Below, in pieces: positions 28,068 through 37,812 of a stretch of DNA of 64,000 nt. The position numbers were made by a program, and so were the translations under genes. Every line of letters starts with the position of its first letter. Position 1 is the first letter of the stretch. Where the stretch lies: assembly GCF_008806955.1 (NCBI RefSeq), contig NZ_CP031727.1:3672001-3736000 (forward strand), in the 5' to 3' direction. The stretch comes from Cellvibrio sp. KY-YJ-3. GTDB taxonomy: Bacteria; Pseudomonadota; Gammaproteobacteria; Pseudomonadales; Cellvibrionaceae. The notes under the pieces were generated by a model. It ran no database searches. It was not told the DNA's origin and worked only from the letters and a program-made list of their open reading frames with translations.

Positions 28068-29453
28068 ATGCCTAAAAAAAATATAACCCTCTATTTGTTA
28101 ATTCTACTTACATCAATAGCAACTCATTTCGCACATGCTGATTTCAATAAAGGAATGGATCATTATGTAAAGGGCGAGTATGAGTTTGCATTCAAGGAGT
28201 TTATGAGTGTTGCTCAATACGGTGATCATGATGCCCAACAAAATATTGGCGCCATGTACTTCCGTGGTGAGCATGTTGAAAAAAATACCATCGAAGCCTA
28301 CGCATGGTTCGCGTTAGCAGCACAAGACCCGACAATTAACCAGAACAAAATCCATTTAAAAATCCTGAAACAACTTAATGAAACACAACAATCGGCAGCA
28401 AAAAAACGTTATGAGTCGTTACTGGATGAATATGCGAATGATGTAGTTATTGCTAAATTAACGCCAAAATTTATTGGTAAAAATGCCGGTTTTAAAGAGC
28501 GTCGTGCAATTAAAAAAGTGGCGCCCCAATACCCTACTGACATGTTGCGACAAGGAAAAGCGGGATTTGTTGATGTGATTTTTACTGTTGATAAATACGG
28601 CTTCACCAGAGATCACATGGTTTATTACTCGCCTTCACAATCATTTACTGATGCCGCAATAGCAGCCTTGCGAAAATTCCAATATGAGCCGGCAAAAATC
28701 GATGGAAAGCCTATAGATATCAACGGCTATAAAACAAGACATAATTTCTATATTGATGGACACAGAATAAATAACGAAAAACTTGGCAATATTGTTGATG
28801 ATTTACGTAAAAAAGCAAAAGTGGGAAATTCCAGCGATCAACTTGCTTATGCTTATTTTTTAGAGGCCATCCCCTCATTCACTAGTGACTTCGAATTAAC
28901 TGACAACCCAAATGAATGGTATATGCAATCCGCCAAAAATGGTAATGGCGCTGCAAGCTACTTTTTAGGGCGCAATATTTTGTATGGAAATATGTGCGAA
29001 CAAGATACCAATCAAAGCATGGCATGGCTGTTGAAAGCTGCAAAGCAAGGAATACCCGAAGCGCAGTACATGCTCGCACTGGAGTCATTCAGCGGTGCTC
29101 ACTTTGCGAAGGACGAAAAAAAGGGCTTTTACTGGCTGGAACAAGCGGCAGCTCGGAATAACCAGGCAAAAGTGAGATTGGCCTGGATACTGGCAACTCA
29201 TCCGGATGCCACAAAGCGCAACGGTAAAGTTGGCGAGAGTCATGTCAATCAGGTACCCGATGACTACTTAGATAAACAGAATTATTTCCAAACGAAAGCG
29301 GCAATCGCTGCTGAGAATGGCGATTTTAAATCGGCAATTAAATGGCAGAAAAAGGCTGTAAAAGATGCTAAAAAACTGGAACTACCGCTGGAGATAATCG
29401 AACAACGGCTTGCAAGTTATTCCACGAAAAAGCCGTGGCGAGAAGAAATTTAA
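28068..29453 (+). CDS. Exported Sel1-repeat protein with embedded TonB C-terminal domain
   Basis: 461 residues. Cleavable signal ending 'THFAHADF'. Sel1-like repeat at ~28-90 ('DAQQNIGAMYFRGEHVEKN', 'EAYAWFALAAQ'), a TonB_C-type domain at ~150-230 ('APQYPTDMLRQGKAGFVDVI', 'AAIAALRKFQYEPAKIDGKP'), then more Sel1 repeats at ~270-385 ('GAASYFLGRNILYGN', 'GIPEAQYMLALESFSG', 'KKGFYWLEQAAARN'). Lacks the N-terminal membrane anchor of a true TonB, so it is probably a periplasmic scaffold. Lys- and Asn-rich. Ends in a strong terminator. Confidence 0.82.
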   Translation: MPKKNITLYLLILLTSIATHFAHADFNKGMDHYVKGEYEFAFKEFMSVAQYGDHDAQQNIGAMYFRGEHVEKNTIEAYAWFALAAQDPTINQNKIHLKILKQLNETQQSAAKKRYESLLDEYANDVVIAKLTPKFIGKNAGFKERRAIKKVAPQYPTDMLRQGKAGFVDVIFTVDKYGFTRDHMVYYSPSQSFTDAAIAALRKFQYEPAKIDGKPIDINGYKTRHNFYIDGHRINNEKLGNIVDDLRKKAKVGNSSDQLAYAYFLEAIPSFTSDFELTDNPNEWYMQSAKNGNGAASYFLGRNILYGNMCEQDTNQSMAWLLKAAKQGIPEAQYMLALESFSGAHFAKDEKKGFYWLEQAAARNNQAKVRLAWILATHPDATKRNGKVGESHVNQVPDDYLDKQNYFQTKAAIAAENGDFKSAIKWQKKAVKDAKKLELPLEIIEQRLASYSTKKPWREEI

Positions 29454-29481
29454 TCGCTAATAAATCAATTACACAGAGAAT

Positions 29482-29520
29482 AAAAAAATCCCGCTCCGGA
29501 ACACCGCAGCGGGATTTTTT
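29482..29520. terminator. Bidirectional terminator between the Sel1/TonB-C gene and nfuA
   Basis: Stem tcccgct/agcggga (29489-29495 with 29508-29514) with a 7-nt A-run on the left and T-run on the right, between convergent genes. Confidence 0.88.
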
Positions 29521-29544
29521 ATGCCCTTAACAATACGCAATGAA

Positions 29545-30132
29545 TTACATATACGCGTTGGAGCGATCCGTATGGTCAGTCACATCGCGAATGCCTTTCA
29601 ACTCGGGCAACTTGTCCATCAACTGCACTTCAATGCCCTGCTTGAGGGTAATTGCCACTGAGCCACAACCCTGACAACCGCCACCAAACTTTAATACGGC
29701 AATCATATCTTCAGTGATTTCCACCAAGCTCACGTTGCCGCCGTGGGAAGCGAGACTGGGGTTTACATCGTTGTAAAGCACGTAGTTGATACGGTCTTCC
29801 AGCGGGCTATCGTCGGTAACACGCGGCATTTTGGAATTGGGAGCACGAATAGTGAGCTGGCCACCCATGCGATCAGGGGAGTAGTCCACCTTGGCATCTT
29901 CCAAAAATGGCAAGCTGCGCTCTTCAAAGTGAGCGTTAAAACCCTTGAGCGGCACAATCACATCACCTTCTTTTTCCTCGCCGGGGCGACAATAAGCAAT
30001 GCAAGTTTCCGCATTGGGTGTACCCGGGTTGGCCACAAACATACGAATGCCTATGCCGTCGTTGTCTTTTTGCTTGTCGAGCAGTTCTTTCAAGTAGTCT
30101 TGAGCGGATTCGGTGATATCGACGTTGACCAT
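29545..30132 (-). CDS. nfuA: Fe/S biogenesis protein NfuA
   Basis: 195 residues. N-terminal degenerate A-type scaffold domain (~1-100) and C-terminal NifU-like domain with the cluster-binding '[17 protein letters not shown]'. It carries a [4Fe-4S] cluster between two subunits and hands it to target enzymes, especially under oxidative stress or iron limitation. The ATG at 30132 gives the exact IbpA-era... NfuA start '[18 protein letters not shown]' and has AAGG 5 nt upstream; the longer frame from 30198 has no family support. Convergent with the Sel1/TonB-C gene, divergent from metH. Confidence 0.95.
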   Translation of the reverse strand: MVNVDITESAQDYLKELLDKQKDNDGIGIRMFVANPGTPNAETCIAYCRPGEEKEGDVIVPLKGFNAHFEERSLPFLEDAKVDYSPDRMGGQLTIRAPNSKMPRVTDDSPLEDRINYVLYNDVNPSLASHGGNVSLVEITEDMIAVLKFGGGCQGCGSVAITLKQGIEVQLMDKLPELKGIRDVTDHTDRSNAYM

Positions 30133-30461
30133 ATAAACCTTTCTACAGAATCTGTGGGAGTCACCACTACATACGCTTAAACGTATATAAAAGGACAAAT
30201 AATACCCGATTAAATTACTCAGGTATTCTACTGCAAAGTCGCGGCACAGGCACTAGCCAAGCCTGAAAAGAAGCCGCTAAATTTTTATCGGCGCCATAGC
30301 CAAACCCTACAACACCCCCTAATGCCGCACACAAGCAGGCCAAAACGGGCGCCCTTTGGCTGCTTTTCTGCTAGAATTCGCGCCAATTTTCTATATCAAT
30401 CTTTTTTGATATTGCTTCAGCAATTCTTATTCTATTCAAGCCTTTTAGCGAAAGGTTTCAC
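30133..30461. promoter_or_regulatory. nfuA-metH divergent intergenic region
   Basis: 329 bp. Contains a palindrome ATACG-CTTAAA-CGTAT (30171-30186) about 40 bp upstream of nfuA, a long terminator-like hairpin at 30333-30367, and ATATCAA-N6-TTGATAT (30393-30412) near metH. No cobalamin or SAH riboswitch core is visible. Confidence 0.55.
30333..30367 (+). terminator. Terminator-like hairpin in the metH leader
   Basis: AAGCA(g)GCCAAA pairs with TTTGGC-TGCTT (30333-30344 with 30355-30365) around an inner GGGCGCCC, then TTTT. It lies about 95 nt before metH with no plus-strand gene upstream, so it would end a leader transcript or a short RNA. Confidence 0.5.
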
Positions 30462-33400
30462 ATGACAGACAGGTTTCCCATGACTGCACCAGCCGCCCTG
30501 CAAGCCCGCATTGACTCACTGCACACCGCCATTAAAGAACGCATCCTGATTCTGGATGGCGGCATGGGCACCATGATCCAAAGCTATAAGCTGCAGGAGA
30601 CGGATTATCGCGGCGCGCGTTTTGCCGATTACCACATGGATATCGCGGGCAACAACGATTTGCTCAGCATTACCAAACCAGAAGTGATCCGCGAGATCCA
30701 GCGCGCCTACCTTGAAGCCGGCGCCGACATTCTGGAAACCAACACCTTTAACTCCACGCGCATCTCCATGGCCGACTACGACATGGAAGATCTGAGCCAT
30801 GAACTCAATTTCGCCTCTGCGCGTTTGGCGAGAGAACTGTGCGATGAAATGACCGCGCAGAATCCGGCCAAGCCGCGTTTTGTTGCCGGTGTGCTCGGGC
30901 CAACCAGTCGCACCTGTTCTATTTCGCCGGATGTAAATGACCCTGGCGCGCGCAACGTGACCTTTGATCAGCTGGTAGAAAACTATCTGGAATCAATGGA
31001 TGGTTTGGTCAAAGGCGGCGCCGATATTATTTTAATCGAAACTATTTTCGATACGCTCAACGCCAAAGCTGCGGTTTTCGCGGTAAAACAATATTTTGAC
31101 AATGTCGGTTTTGAATTACCGATTATGATTTCCGGCACCATTACCGATGCCTCTGGTCGCACGCTGTCCGGCCAAACGACTGAAGCATTTTACAATTCAC
31201 TCGCACACGCCCGCCCACTCAGCATGGGTTTGAACTGCGCACTGGGCGCCAAAGAATTGCGCCAGTACGTGCAAGAACTTTCACGTGTCGCCAACTGTTT
31301 TGTGAGCGCGCATCCCAACGCCGGTTTGCCAAATGAATTTGGTGAATACGATCAAACCGCGCAAGAGATGGTCGATATTGTTGAAGAATTTGCCGCAAGC
31401 GGATTTTTAAATATTATCGGCGGCTGCTGCGGTACTACGCCCGCGCATATCAAAGCTCTCGCTGATGTAATGAGCAAATATGCTCCGCGCAAAATTCCTG
31501 ATATCGAACCAGCTTGCCGTCTCTCCGGTTTAGAGCCGTTCAACATCACCAAAGATTCGTTATTTGTAAACGTCGGCGAGCGCTGTAACGTTACCGGTTC
31601 TGCGCGCTTTAAAAAATTAATTGTGGAAGAAGATTATTCCACTGCACTGGAAGTTGCTTTAGAGCAAGTTGAAAATGGTGCGCAGGTAATCGACATCAAC
31701 ATGGATGAAGGCATGCTCGATGCTGAAAAAGCCATGGTGCGCTTTTTGAATTTAATTGCTGGCGAACCGGATATCGCCCGTGTACCAATTATGGTGGACT
31801 CATCCAAATGGGATGTTATCGAAGCCGGTTTGAAATGTATTCAAGGCAAACCGATTGTAAACTCCATCAGTTTGAAAGAAGGCGAAGAAGAGTTTTTACA
31901 AAAAGCCAAACTCTGCATGCGCTACGGTGCTGCTGTAGTCGTAATGGCATTTGATGAAACCGGCCAAGCCGATACCATGGCGCGCAAAAAAGAAATTTGC
32001 GAGCGCTCTTATCGCACATTGGTAGATAAACTGAATTGCCCACCGGAAGATATTATTTTCGATCCAAACATTTTTGCGGTCGCAACCGGCATTGAAGAAC
32101 ACAACAATTACGCGGTAGATTTTATTGAAGCCACACGCTGGATTCGCACCAACCTGCCTCACGCTGGCGTCAGCGGCGGCGTATCCAACGTGTCCTTCTC
32201 CTTCCGTGGCAACAACCCGGTGCGTGAAGCAATCCACTCAGTATTTTTGTACCACGCGATTAAAGCCGGTATGAATATGGGCATCGTTAACGCCAGCCAA
32301 TTGGCGGTGTACGACGATTTACCGCAAGAATTAAAAGACAAAGTTGAAGATGTTATTCTCAACCGTCACAGCGGCGGCACTGAAGCGTTGCTTGATATCG
32401 CTGAAAAATATCGCGGTGATGGCTCGACGGGTGAAGTCAAAGAAGACGCTGAATGGCGCTCACTGCCGATTGCAAAACGTATTGAACACTCGCTGGTAAA
32501 AGGTATTTCAACCCATATCGTCGAAGATACCGAAGAAGCACGCCAACATTATCCTCGCCCGCTCGATGTAATCGAAGGCCCACTCATGGACGGCATGAAT
32601 GTGGTGGGTGATTTATTCGGTGCCGGTAAAATGTTTTTGCCGCAAGTAGTTAAATCCGCGCGCGTAATGAAACAATCAGTAGCCTATTTGCAACCGTTTA
32701 TTGAAGCCGAGAAAACCGAAGCTTCAAAACCCAATGGCAAAATCCTGATGGCGACCGTAAAAGGCGATGTACACGACATCGGCAAAAATATTGTCGGCGT
32801 GGTATTGCAGTGCAATAACTTTGAAGTGGTTGACCTTGGGGTAATGGTGCCCTGCGATAAAATTATCGACACCGCCATCGAGCAAAACTGCGACATTATC
32901 GGACTCTCGGGTTTGATCACACCGTCGCTGGATGAAATGGTGTTTGTCGGCCGCGAAATGGAACGCCGTGGTATTAATAAGCCGCTGATGATCGGCGGCG
33001 CAACCACCTCCAAAGCGCATACCGCGGTAAAAATTGATCCGGTGTTTAAACTCAATCAAGTGGTTTACGTTGCCGATGCCTCGCGCGCCGTAGGTGTCGC
33101 CAGCACACTACTGTCCGACGAATTGCGCCCCAAATTTGTGGAAGACCTCAGACAAGAATATATAGATGTACGCGAGCGCAACGCCAACCGCAAACCACGC
33201 GGCACCGTGCGCTCCTACCCCGAAGCTATCGCCAAAGGTTTAAAACTGGATTGGGATAATTACACCCCACCAGCGCCCGCATTTACCGGTGTAAAAGTAT
33301 TTGAAGATTACGATTTAAATACGCTAGTTGATTTTATTGACTGGACACCTTTCTTTATCAGCTGGGATCTCGCCGGAAAATATCCAAAAATTCTGGAAGA

Positions 33401-34205
33401 TGAAATCGTCGGTGAAGCAGCACGCAATTTATTTGCCGATGCACAACAGATGCTGCATAAATTGATCGATGAAAAACTTATCCGCGCCAACGGCGTGATC
33501 GGCTTCTGGCCAGCGAATACGGTCAACAGCGATGACATCGCCGTATATGATGCGGATGGAAAGCAAATAAATACTTTGCACCACATCCGCCAGCAGCATT
33601 TAAAACAAGGCATGGAATCGCGCCCGCATTATTCACTCGCGGATTTTGTTGCACCGAAAGAAACCGGCAAACAGGATTACATCGGCGGCTTTGCGGTCAC
33701 TACCGGCATAGGCGCAGAAGAACTCGCCAAGCAATATCAAGACGCGGGCGATGACTACAACAGCATCATGGTAAAAGCCCTCGCCGACCGTTTGGCTGAA
33801 GCCTTTGCAGAACACATGCATCAACGCGTGCGCAAAGAATTCTGGGGTTACGACCGCGATGAAAATCTATCCAACGAAGATTTAATCAAAGAACAATACA
33901 AAGGCATCCGCCCTGCTCCCGGTTATCCAGCCTGCCCCGATCACACTGAAAAAACTCAGTTATTTGCGTTGTTAGATGGCGAGAAAAATACTGGTATCAC
34001 GCTGACCGAACATTTTGCGATGTTGCCAACTGCTGCGGTTTCCGGCTGGTATTTTGCACATCCGCAAGCGGAGTATTTTAATACTGGGAAGATTGAGAAA
34101 GATCAGGTGGAGAGTTTGGCGCAGCGCAAGGGGGTTAGTGTGCAGGAGATTGAAAGATGGATGAGTCCGGTGTTGGCGTATGAGCCTGGGGTTGTTGCTG
34201 AGTAA
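30462..34205 (+). CDS. metH: Cobalamin-dependent methionine synthase
   Basis: 1247 residues, full length. Homocysteine-binding barrel (~25-345) with zinc cysteines in '[11 protein letters not shown]' and '[14 protein letters not shown]'; methyltetrahydrofolate-binding barrel (~375-635, '[16 protein letters not shown]'); B12 domain (~665-905) with the cobalt-ligand motif '[10 protein letters not shown]' and '[13 protein letters not shown]'; C-terminal reactivation domain with SAM site '[15 protein letters not shown]'. It methylates homocysteine to methionine with methylcobalamin. RBS AAAGG before ATG 30462; a second in-frame ATG lies at 30480. The leader holds the hairpin described separately. 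Confidence 0.98.
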   Translation: MTDRFPMTAPAALQARIDSLHTAIKERILILDGGMGTMIQSYKLQETDYRGARFADYHMDIAGNNDLLSITKPEVIREIQRAYLEAGADILETNTFNSTRISMADYDMEDLSHELNFASARLARELCDEMTAQNPAKPRFVAGVLGPTSRTCSISPDVNDPGARNVTFDQLVENYLESMDGLVKGGADIILIETIFDTLNAKAAVFAVKQYFDNVGFELPIMISGTITDASGRTLSGQTTEAFYNSLAHARPLSMGLNCALGAKELRQYVQELSRVANCFVSAHPNAGLPNEFGEYDQTAQEMVDIVEEFAASGFLNIIGGCCGTTPAHIKALADVMSKYAPRKIPDIEPACRLSGLEPFNITKDSLFVNVGERCNVTGSARFKKLIVEEDYSTALEVALEQVENGAQVIDINMDEGMLDAEKAMVRFLNLIAGEPDIARVPIMVDSSKWDVIEAGLKCIQGKPIVNSISLKEGEEEFLQKAKLCMRYGAAVVVMAFDETGQADTMARKKEICERSYRTLVDKLNCPPEDIIFDPNIFAVATGIEEHNNYAVDFIEATRWIRTNLPHAGVSGGVSNVSFSFRGNNPVREAIHSVFLYHAIKAGMNMGIVNASQLAVYDDLPQELKDKVEDVILNRHSGGTEALLDIAEKYRGDGSTGEVKEDAEWRSLPIAKRIEHSLVKGISTHIVEDTEEARQHYPRPLDVIEGPLMDGMNVVGDLFGAGKMFLPQVVKSARVMKQSVAYLQPFIEAEKTEASKPNGKILMATVKGDVHDIGKNIVGVVLQCNNFEVVDLGVMVPCDKIIDTAIEQNCDIIGLSGLITPSLDEMVFVGREMERRGINKPLMIGGATTSKAHTAVKIDPVFKLNQVVYVADASRAVGVASTLLSDELRPKFVEDLRQEYIDVRERNANRKPRGTVRSYPEAIAKGLKLDWDNYTPPAPAFTGVKVFEDYDLNTLVDFIDWTPFFISWDLAGKYPKILEDEIVGEAARNLFADAQQMLHKLIDEKLIRANGVIGFWPANTVNSDDIAVYDADGKQINTLHHIRQQHLKQGMESRPHYSLADFVAPKETGKQDYIGGFAVTTGIGAEELAKQYQDAGDDYNSIMVKALADRLAEAFAEHMHQRVRKEFWGYDRDENLSNEDLIKEQYKGIRPAPGYPACPDHTEKTQLFALLDGEKNTGITLTEHFAMLPTAAVSGWYFAHPQAEYFNTGKIEKDQVESLAQRKGVSVQEIERWMSPVLAYEPGVVAE

Positions 34206-34217
34206 GTTTGGAATTTT

Positions 34218-34246
34218 GTAGGGCGGGTTCGCGGAGCAACTCGCCG
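34218..34246 (+). repeat. GTAG-headed palindromic repeat after metH
   Basis: GTAG, then GGCGGGTTCGCGGAGCAACTCGCC; ends GGCG/CGCC pair. Same family as the repeats at 7331 and 59796. Confidence 0.6.
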
Positions 34247-34310
34247 CAATCATAAACCAACCATATGAAATATTACCTACTTCAATTCCTTCAAATAAGT
34301 GGACTTGACT

Positions 34311-35045
34311 ATGGATAACCTTTTATACAAATACAGAAGTGTTGATAAGAATGGCCTAGATATTCTAATTAATAGTGCATTATATTTCCCAACGACGAGT
34401 ACATTCAATGATCCATTTGATGGCCAATTGCTACCAGTGGACTTTGAAAATGAACTTAAAGATCTGGGGCTCCATCCAGGCCCCATCAAATTATCATCTG
34501 CAAATGAGCATATAAAAGAAGAAATTAATAGAGTAGGCGTATTTTGTCTATGTAAAACACCTGACGATATATTAATGTGGTCGCACTATGCAGATTCACA
34601 CCAAGGTTTTTGTCTTGGTTTTAAACCAGATTTAAAACGCAAAATTGAAACCAACGGGATACCTATAAACCAATACCCTATAGCTTACGAAGCAGATCAT
34701 CCTTTTAAAGAAATATACGAAAACTACCCAGATATTAATTCTTTTGAAGATTTTATTAACCTTTGTGAAAATTTTAAAAAAGCTGCCTTAACTGTAAAAC
34801 ATGAGCACTGGCGTTACGAAGCAGAAGAAAGATTAATATCTAGAGAATCCGGTTTATATTTATTTCAGCCCGAGGCATTGGATTGTGTGATCTTAGGGAT
34901 GAACATCTCCAACAAAGATACATTTACAATTAAAAACCTATTAAATCGCGCAGAATGGAAACACGTTCGTTTATTAAAGGCTTTCCGAGGAAAGGCAGCC
35001 TTAAAACTTGAAATCAGAGAAGAGACAAAGTTTCAGCCGATATAA
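34311..35045 (+). CDS. DUF2971 family protein
   Basis: 244 residues. The DUF2971 pattern is clear: 'LLYKYRSVDKNGLDILINSA', 'TFNDPFDGQL', 'VFCLCKTPDDILMWSHYADS', 'HQGFCLGFK' and 'HWRYEAEERL'. Cytoplasmic, no signal or TM. The family is common in accessory islands and suspected in defence or stress roles but without proven chemistry. The ATG at 34311 follows GGA at 7 nt; a GTG at 34299 is an alternative. Markedly more AT-rich than metH, and flanked by two GTAG palindromes, which suggests acquisition by transfer. Confidence 0.85.
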   Translation: MDNLLYKYRSVDKNGLDILINSALYFPTTSTFNDPFDGQLLPVDFENELKDLGLHPGPIKLSSANEHIKEEINRVGVFCLCKTPDDILMWSHYADSHQGFCLGFKPDLKRKIETNGIPINQYPIAYEADHPFKEIYENYPDINSFEDFINLCENFKKAALTVKHEHWRYEAEERLISRESGLYLFQPEALDCVILGMNISNKDTFTIKNLLNRAEWKHVRLLKAFRGKAALKLEIREETKFQPI

Positions 35046-35078
35046 CGCTAAACACCACATCAACAAATAATCACCCAT

Positions 35079-35102
35079 GTTGGGCATAACTGCCCAACCT
35101 AC
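35079..35102 (-). repeat. GTAG-headed palindromic repeat after the DUF2971 gene
   Basis: On the minus strand GTAG, then the perfect hairpin GTTGGGCA-GTTA-TGCCCAAC. Confidence 0.68.
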
Positions 35103-35193
35103 CGAACGATAAATAATTTAATTATTTTGCTGCCCTGAGAAACCGCTGTTGCGGTTCGTTCCTCACCAGCAACCTACAGATATGGAGAACGCC

Positions 35194-35415
35194 ATGAGCG
35201 ATGCAACAAATGACGAGCTGATTCAAGCGTTAAAAATTGCCTTTTGTTATATGCCAAAAGCTATAGAGGTGAACAAGTACGAATACGGTGATAGATACCA
35301 AACCGTGCTCGACCATATTCAAACGGTGCGAGAGACTTTACTCATTAATGAGATAGACCCGGAAGAAGTGTATGGTGAGATTAATCCCGACAGCACACCG
35401 AACTCTTCTTATTAA
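35194..35415 (+). CDS. Small acidic protein of unknown function
   Basis: 73 residues, 'MSDATNDELIQALKIAFCYM' to 'DSTPNSSY', rich in Asp/Glu, probably a helical cytoplasmic protein. No family recognised. The ATG at 35194 has GGAG 7 nt upstream; an ATG at 35182 would contain that ribosome site. It is followed on the same strand by the frameshifted gene at 35458. A hairpin aaccgc-tgtt-gcggtt (35141-35156) precedes it. Confidence 0.6.
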   Translation: MSDATNDELIQALKIAFCYMPKAIEVNKYEYGDRYQTVLDHIQTVRETLLINEIDPEEVYGEINPDSTPNSSY

Positions 35416-35457
35416 GCGTTGCGTAAAAACAATACGCAGCCGGTTAAATAACCACCT

Positions 35458-35966
35458 ATGAAAATGATTGGACTTGGATCGCACCACAGTAGCATCAAAT
35501 TTTATATCGCCAATCGCCCACCGATTGATGATTATCCGGTAATGGATGAATTGCATGGCTTGGCTTGGCGATGGGGGAGCTTACACATATTGTGAAACAC
35601 ACCAGTAACCACTGGCGAAAAGTGTTTAATGTGTACGCCAAGTTATTATTTGATTGGTATCAATTGCAGCAACTGAAAAATTTACCCGATACCTGGCAAG
35701 CTTATCGTGACCTTGAATTATTTCAGGCACACTCACAAGAGGTACTGTTGTTTAGTGCACCGCAGTTTGAATCGGATGGAAACGCCATCCATATCATTGC
35801 CGGTAAAACCTACGCGGCGCAGCTAGCATTACCACCACTGGTTTGGCTGGATGCTTATTTTGCGGTTAATAAAGAACAGCGCGTGATTGTTGCACCTTAC
35901 CCGGATTATCGTCAGCTTTCCAATGAGCGAATTGCGCGCCTGCTTGAGCTGATGCGATTCAGTTGA
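35458..35966 (+). pseudogene. Conserved-type hypothetical gene split by a frameshift
   Basis: A first frame opens at ATG 35458 ('MKMIGLGSHHSSIKFYIANRP') and stops at 35595. A second frame, +2 relative to it, carries the rest from about 35565 ('GELTHIVKHTSNHWRKVFNVYAKL' in part, to 'PYPDYRQLSNERIARLLELM'). Together they read as one ~168-residue protein; I recall a gammaproteobacterial family of this kind (possibly DUF6942) but am not certain. The junction lies at the tandem TGGCTTGGCT (35556-35565) followed by GGGGG (35573-35577). One extra G or loss of one 5-bp unit would restore the frame. Function unknown. Confidence 0.65.
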
Positions 35967-36290
35967 AATATAGAGCGAAATTCCCACCTCCCCCATATCA
36001 TGCTTTTCAATCACTCTGTTAAATCAAGCACCTTTTCGATTTTAAGTTAATCTTTTGAATCTGAATGTACGCTAAATAACATAATAAAAAATATAAATTT
36101 CACCAAAAAACCATGGTTGTAAATTTTACTTTTTTTGTAAAAAAATAATTACAAATTAATAAAAATTAATTTTATTAATTCAAGAAAATCGCTTAAAAGC
36201 TACGCAACAACTCACCTTAAGCTGATTGGCACAAGCATTGCTCCACTTACTCTGTAGGTTCAGTCAATCACAGAAAATGGAGATTTAATT
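35967..36290. other. AT-rich intergenic region
   Basis: 324 bp, with a very AT-rich core (about 36040-36185) of A and T runs, likely to be bent or bound by H-NS-like or IHF proteins. I see no gene. It forms the promoter region of the outer-membrane barrel gene, whose ribosome site GGAG lies at 36278. Confidence 0.6.
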
Positions 36291-36878
36291 ATGTTTACTA
36301 AAACATCTGCCATCCTAAGTATTGCTATGATTTCATCAGCAGCCGTAGCGCAATCAGACAACCAGGAAAACAACAACTGGCGCTTGCATCCGGAATTTTC
36401 TATTGGTGCTGGCTACGGCTTTACCAAATTAAAAGATGATGAATTTAAAGAAGATGAGGCCGCTAAAAAAATATTTGCCTTGGTAAAATTTAATGAATAC
36501 ATCGGAGTGGAGGCCTCTTATATTGACTTTGATGAAGCCGGAAATGATGTATTAACTCTGGATGCGGACGGTAGATCACTAGCCGTTATTTTTGAAGCCC
36601 CGCTCAGCGAATCATTTTCTCTTTACGCCAAGGGCGGGCAATTATGGTGGGATGCAGATGCTGCAATAACATCAATTAATGCCAGCGACAATTACGATGG
36701 CGATGAGGCGTTTTGGGGTGGTGGTGCAAAAATTCGCTTATCTGAAAACCTTGATTTGCGCATCGAATATGAACGCTTTGATTTCAATATCTCGCGGGAC
36801 GAAATCGATGTATTGCAACAAGACGACATTGATATGGATGTGGATTTTGCCAGTGTAAATCTGCAGTTTACTTTTTAA
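36291..36878 (+). CDS. Small outer-membrane beta-barrel protein
   Basis: 195 residues. Signal peptide cleaved after 'SSAAVAQ'. The mature protein has alternating beta strands such as 'FSIGAGYGFTKL', 'YIGVEASYIDF', 'FSLYAKGGQLWW', 'LDLRIEYERFDF' and ends 'ASVNLQFTF' with a terminal Phe, the signal for the BAM complex. Layout and size fit an eight-stranded OmpA/OmpW-like barrel without a peptidoglycan domain. Very acidic (Asp/Glu-rich loops). RBS GGAG 9 nt upstream, behind an unusually AT-rich promoter region. Specific role unknown. Confidence 0.82.
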   Translation: MFTKTSAILSIAMISSAAVAQSDNQENNNWRLHPEFSIGAGYGFTKLKDDEFKEDEAAKKIFALVKFNEYIGVEASYIDFDEAGNDVLTLDADGRSLAVIFEAPLSESFSLYAKGGQLWWDADAAITSINASDNYDGDEAFWGGGAKIRLSENLDLRIEYERFDFNISRDEIDVLQQDDIDMDVDFASVNLQFTF

Positions 36879-37061
36879 CGCATCACTTCTCCGCTAAACG
36901 CAAACCTTATTAGCGGGAGCCTTGTGCTCTCGCTACTATGCCTGCTCTATCCAGTCCCCTTTTACCAGCAAACGAACACCAACCTCAGCACCAAAAACTC
37001 TGTTTATAACGTAATATGGCCGTCATTTACGCCACCATTACATTATTATCAGGGACACAAA

Positions 37062-37682
37062 ATGCGCCAAACCCCATTATCACTGCTGGTATTTATGCTT
37101 ATCGCCACAGGCATAGCTTTAATCGCCTCCGGCTGGCAGCCCTATGACCGCGCCACCTGGTTAATGGAGGTGATGCCGGTATTAATCGCGATTCCAATTT
37201 TGTGGGCAACATACAAAAAATTCCCGCTTACTACACTGCTCTACTGGTGTATTTTTTTGCACGGTTTGATTTTAATTCTGGGCGGGGCTTACACCTATGC
37301 GCGGGTTCCAGTGGGTTTTATGGTGCAAGACTGGTTTGAATTGTCACGCAACCCTTACGACAAACTTGGCCACTTTTTTCAGGGCTTTGCCCCCGCATTA
37401 ATTGCGCGGGAAATTCTTATCCGCCACCAGATTGTCAAAGGCGCAAAAATGCTCGCCTTTATTATCGTGTGTATTGTGCTGGCAATTAGTGCCACTTATG
37501 AGCTGATCGAGTGGGCCGCTGCGCTGATTATGGGGCAAGGCGCGGATGAGTTTTTGGGCACCCAGGGCGACCAGTGGGATACCCAATCGGATATGTTTTT
37601 TGCCTTTATCGGAGCAATCAGTGCCTTGCTACTACTATCGCGCTGGCACGACATCCAACTTCAAAAGATTAAAGGGTATTAA
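37062..37682 (+). CDS. DUF2238 (YjdF-like) inner membrane protein
   Basis: 206 residues with six hydrophobic segments and the family motifs 'NPYDKLGHFFQGFAPALIAREIL' (in part: 'NPYDKLGHFFQGF'), 'ATYELIEW' and 'LGTQGDQWDTQSDMFFAFIGA'. The conserved His, Glu and Asp lie near the membrane face, but no activity is known for YjdF proteins. The ATG at 37062 has AGGGA 6 nt upstream; an earlier in-frame start at 36924 adds 46 residues without family support. The preceding gap has no feature that I can name. Confidence 0.9.
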   Translation: MRQTPLSLLVFMLIATGIALIASGWQPYDRATWLMEVMPVLIAIPILWATYKKFPLTTLLYWCIFLHGLILILGGAYTYARVPVGFMVQDWFELSRNPYDKLGHFFQGFAPALIAREILIRHQIVKGAKMLAFIIVCIVLAISATYELIEWAAALIMGQGADEFLGTQGDQWDTQSDMFFAFIGAISALLLLSRWHDIQLQKIKGY

Positions 37683-37713
37683 AATACCTATAAAAATAAA
37701 AAATCGCATTAAA

Positions 37714-37809
37714 AGATATTTATTTACCTGAAATTTGCAAAATAACATTAATGAGTATAAATTTACTCTTAATTGATTATTTTCACCTATTAGGGGTAGA
37801 TAAATATCT
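37714..37809. promoter_or_regulatory. Candidate operator region of hipBA
   Basis: Inverted 10-mers AGATATTTAT (37714-37723) and ATAAATATCT (37800-37809) lie 76 bp apart, with GAGTA-TAAATT-TACTC (37753-37768) between. Such repeats just ahead of an antitoxin gene suit binding by a HipB dimer. Confidence 0.45.
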
Positions 37810-37812
37810 ATT

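Noticed and set aside
30199-30461. Cobalamin or SAH riboswitch upstream of metH
   Set aside because: No B12-box-like or SAH-aptamer core can be found; only a terminator-like hairpin is visible.
36040-36185. Hidden gene or replication origin in the AT-rich stretch
   Set aside because: No open frame of useful length and no DnaA-box cluster; it is best explained as an AT-rich promoter region.
37714-37768. CRISPR-like or tandem repeat array before hipB
   Set aside because: Only two inverted 10-mers and one dyad, without regular spacers or repeats.
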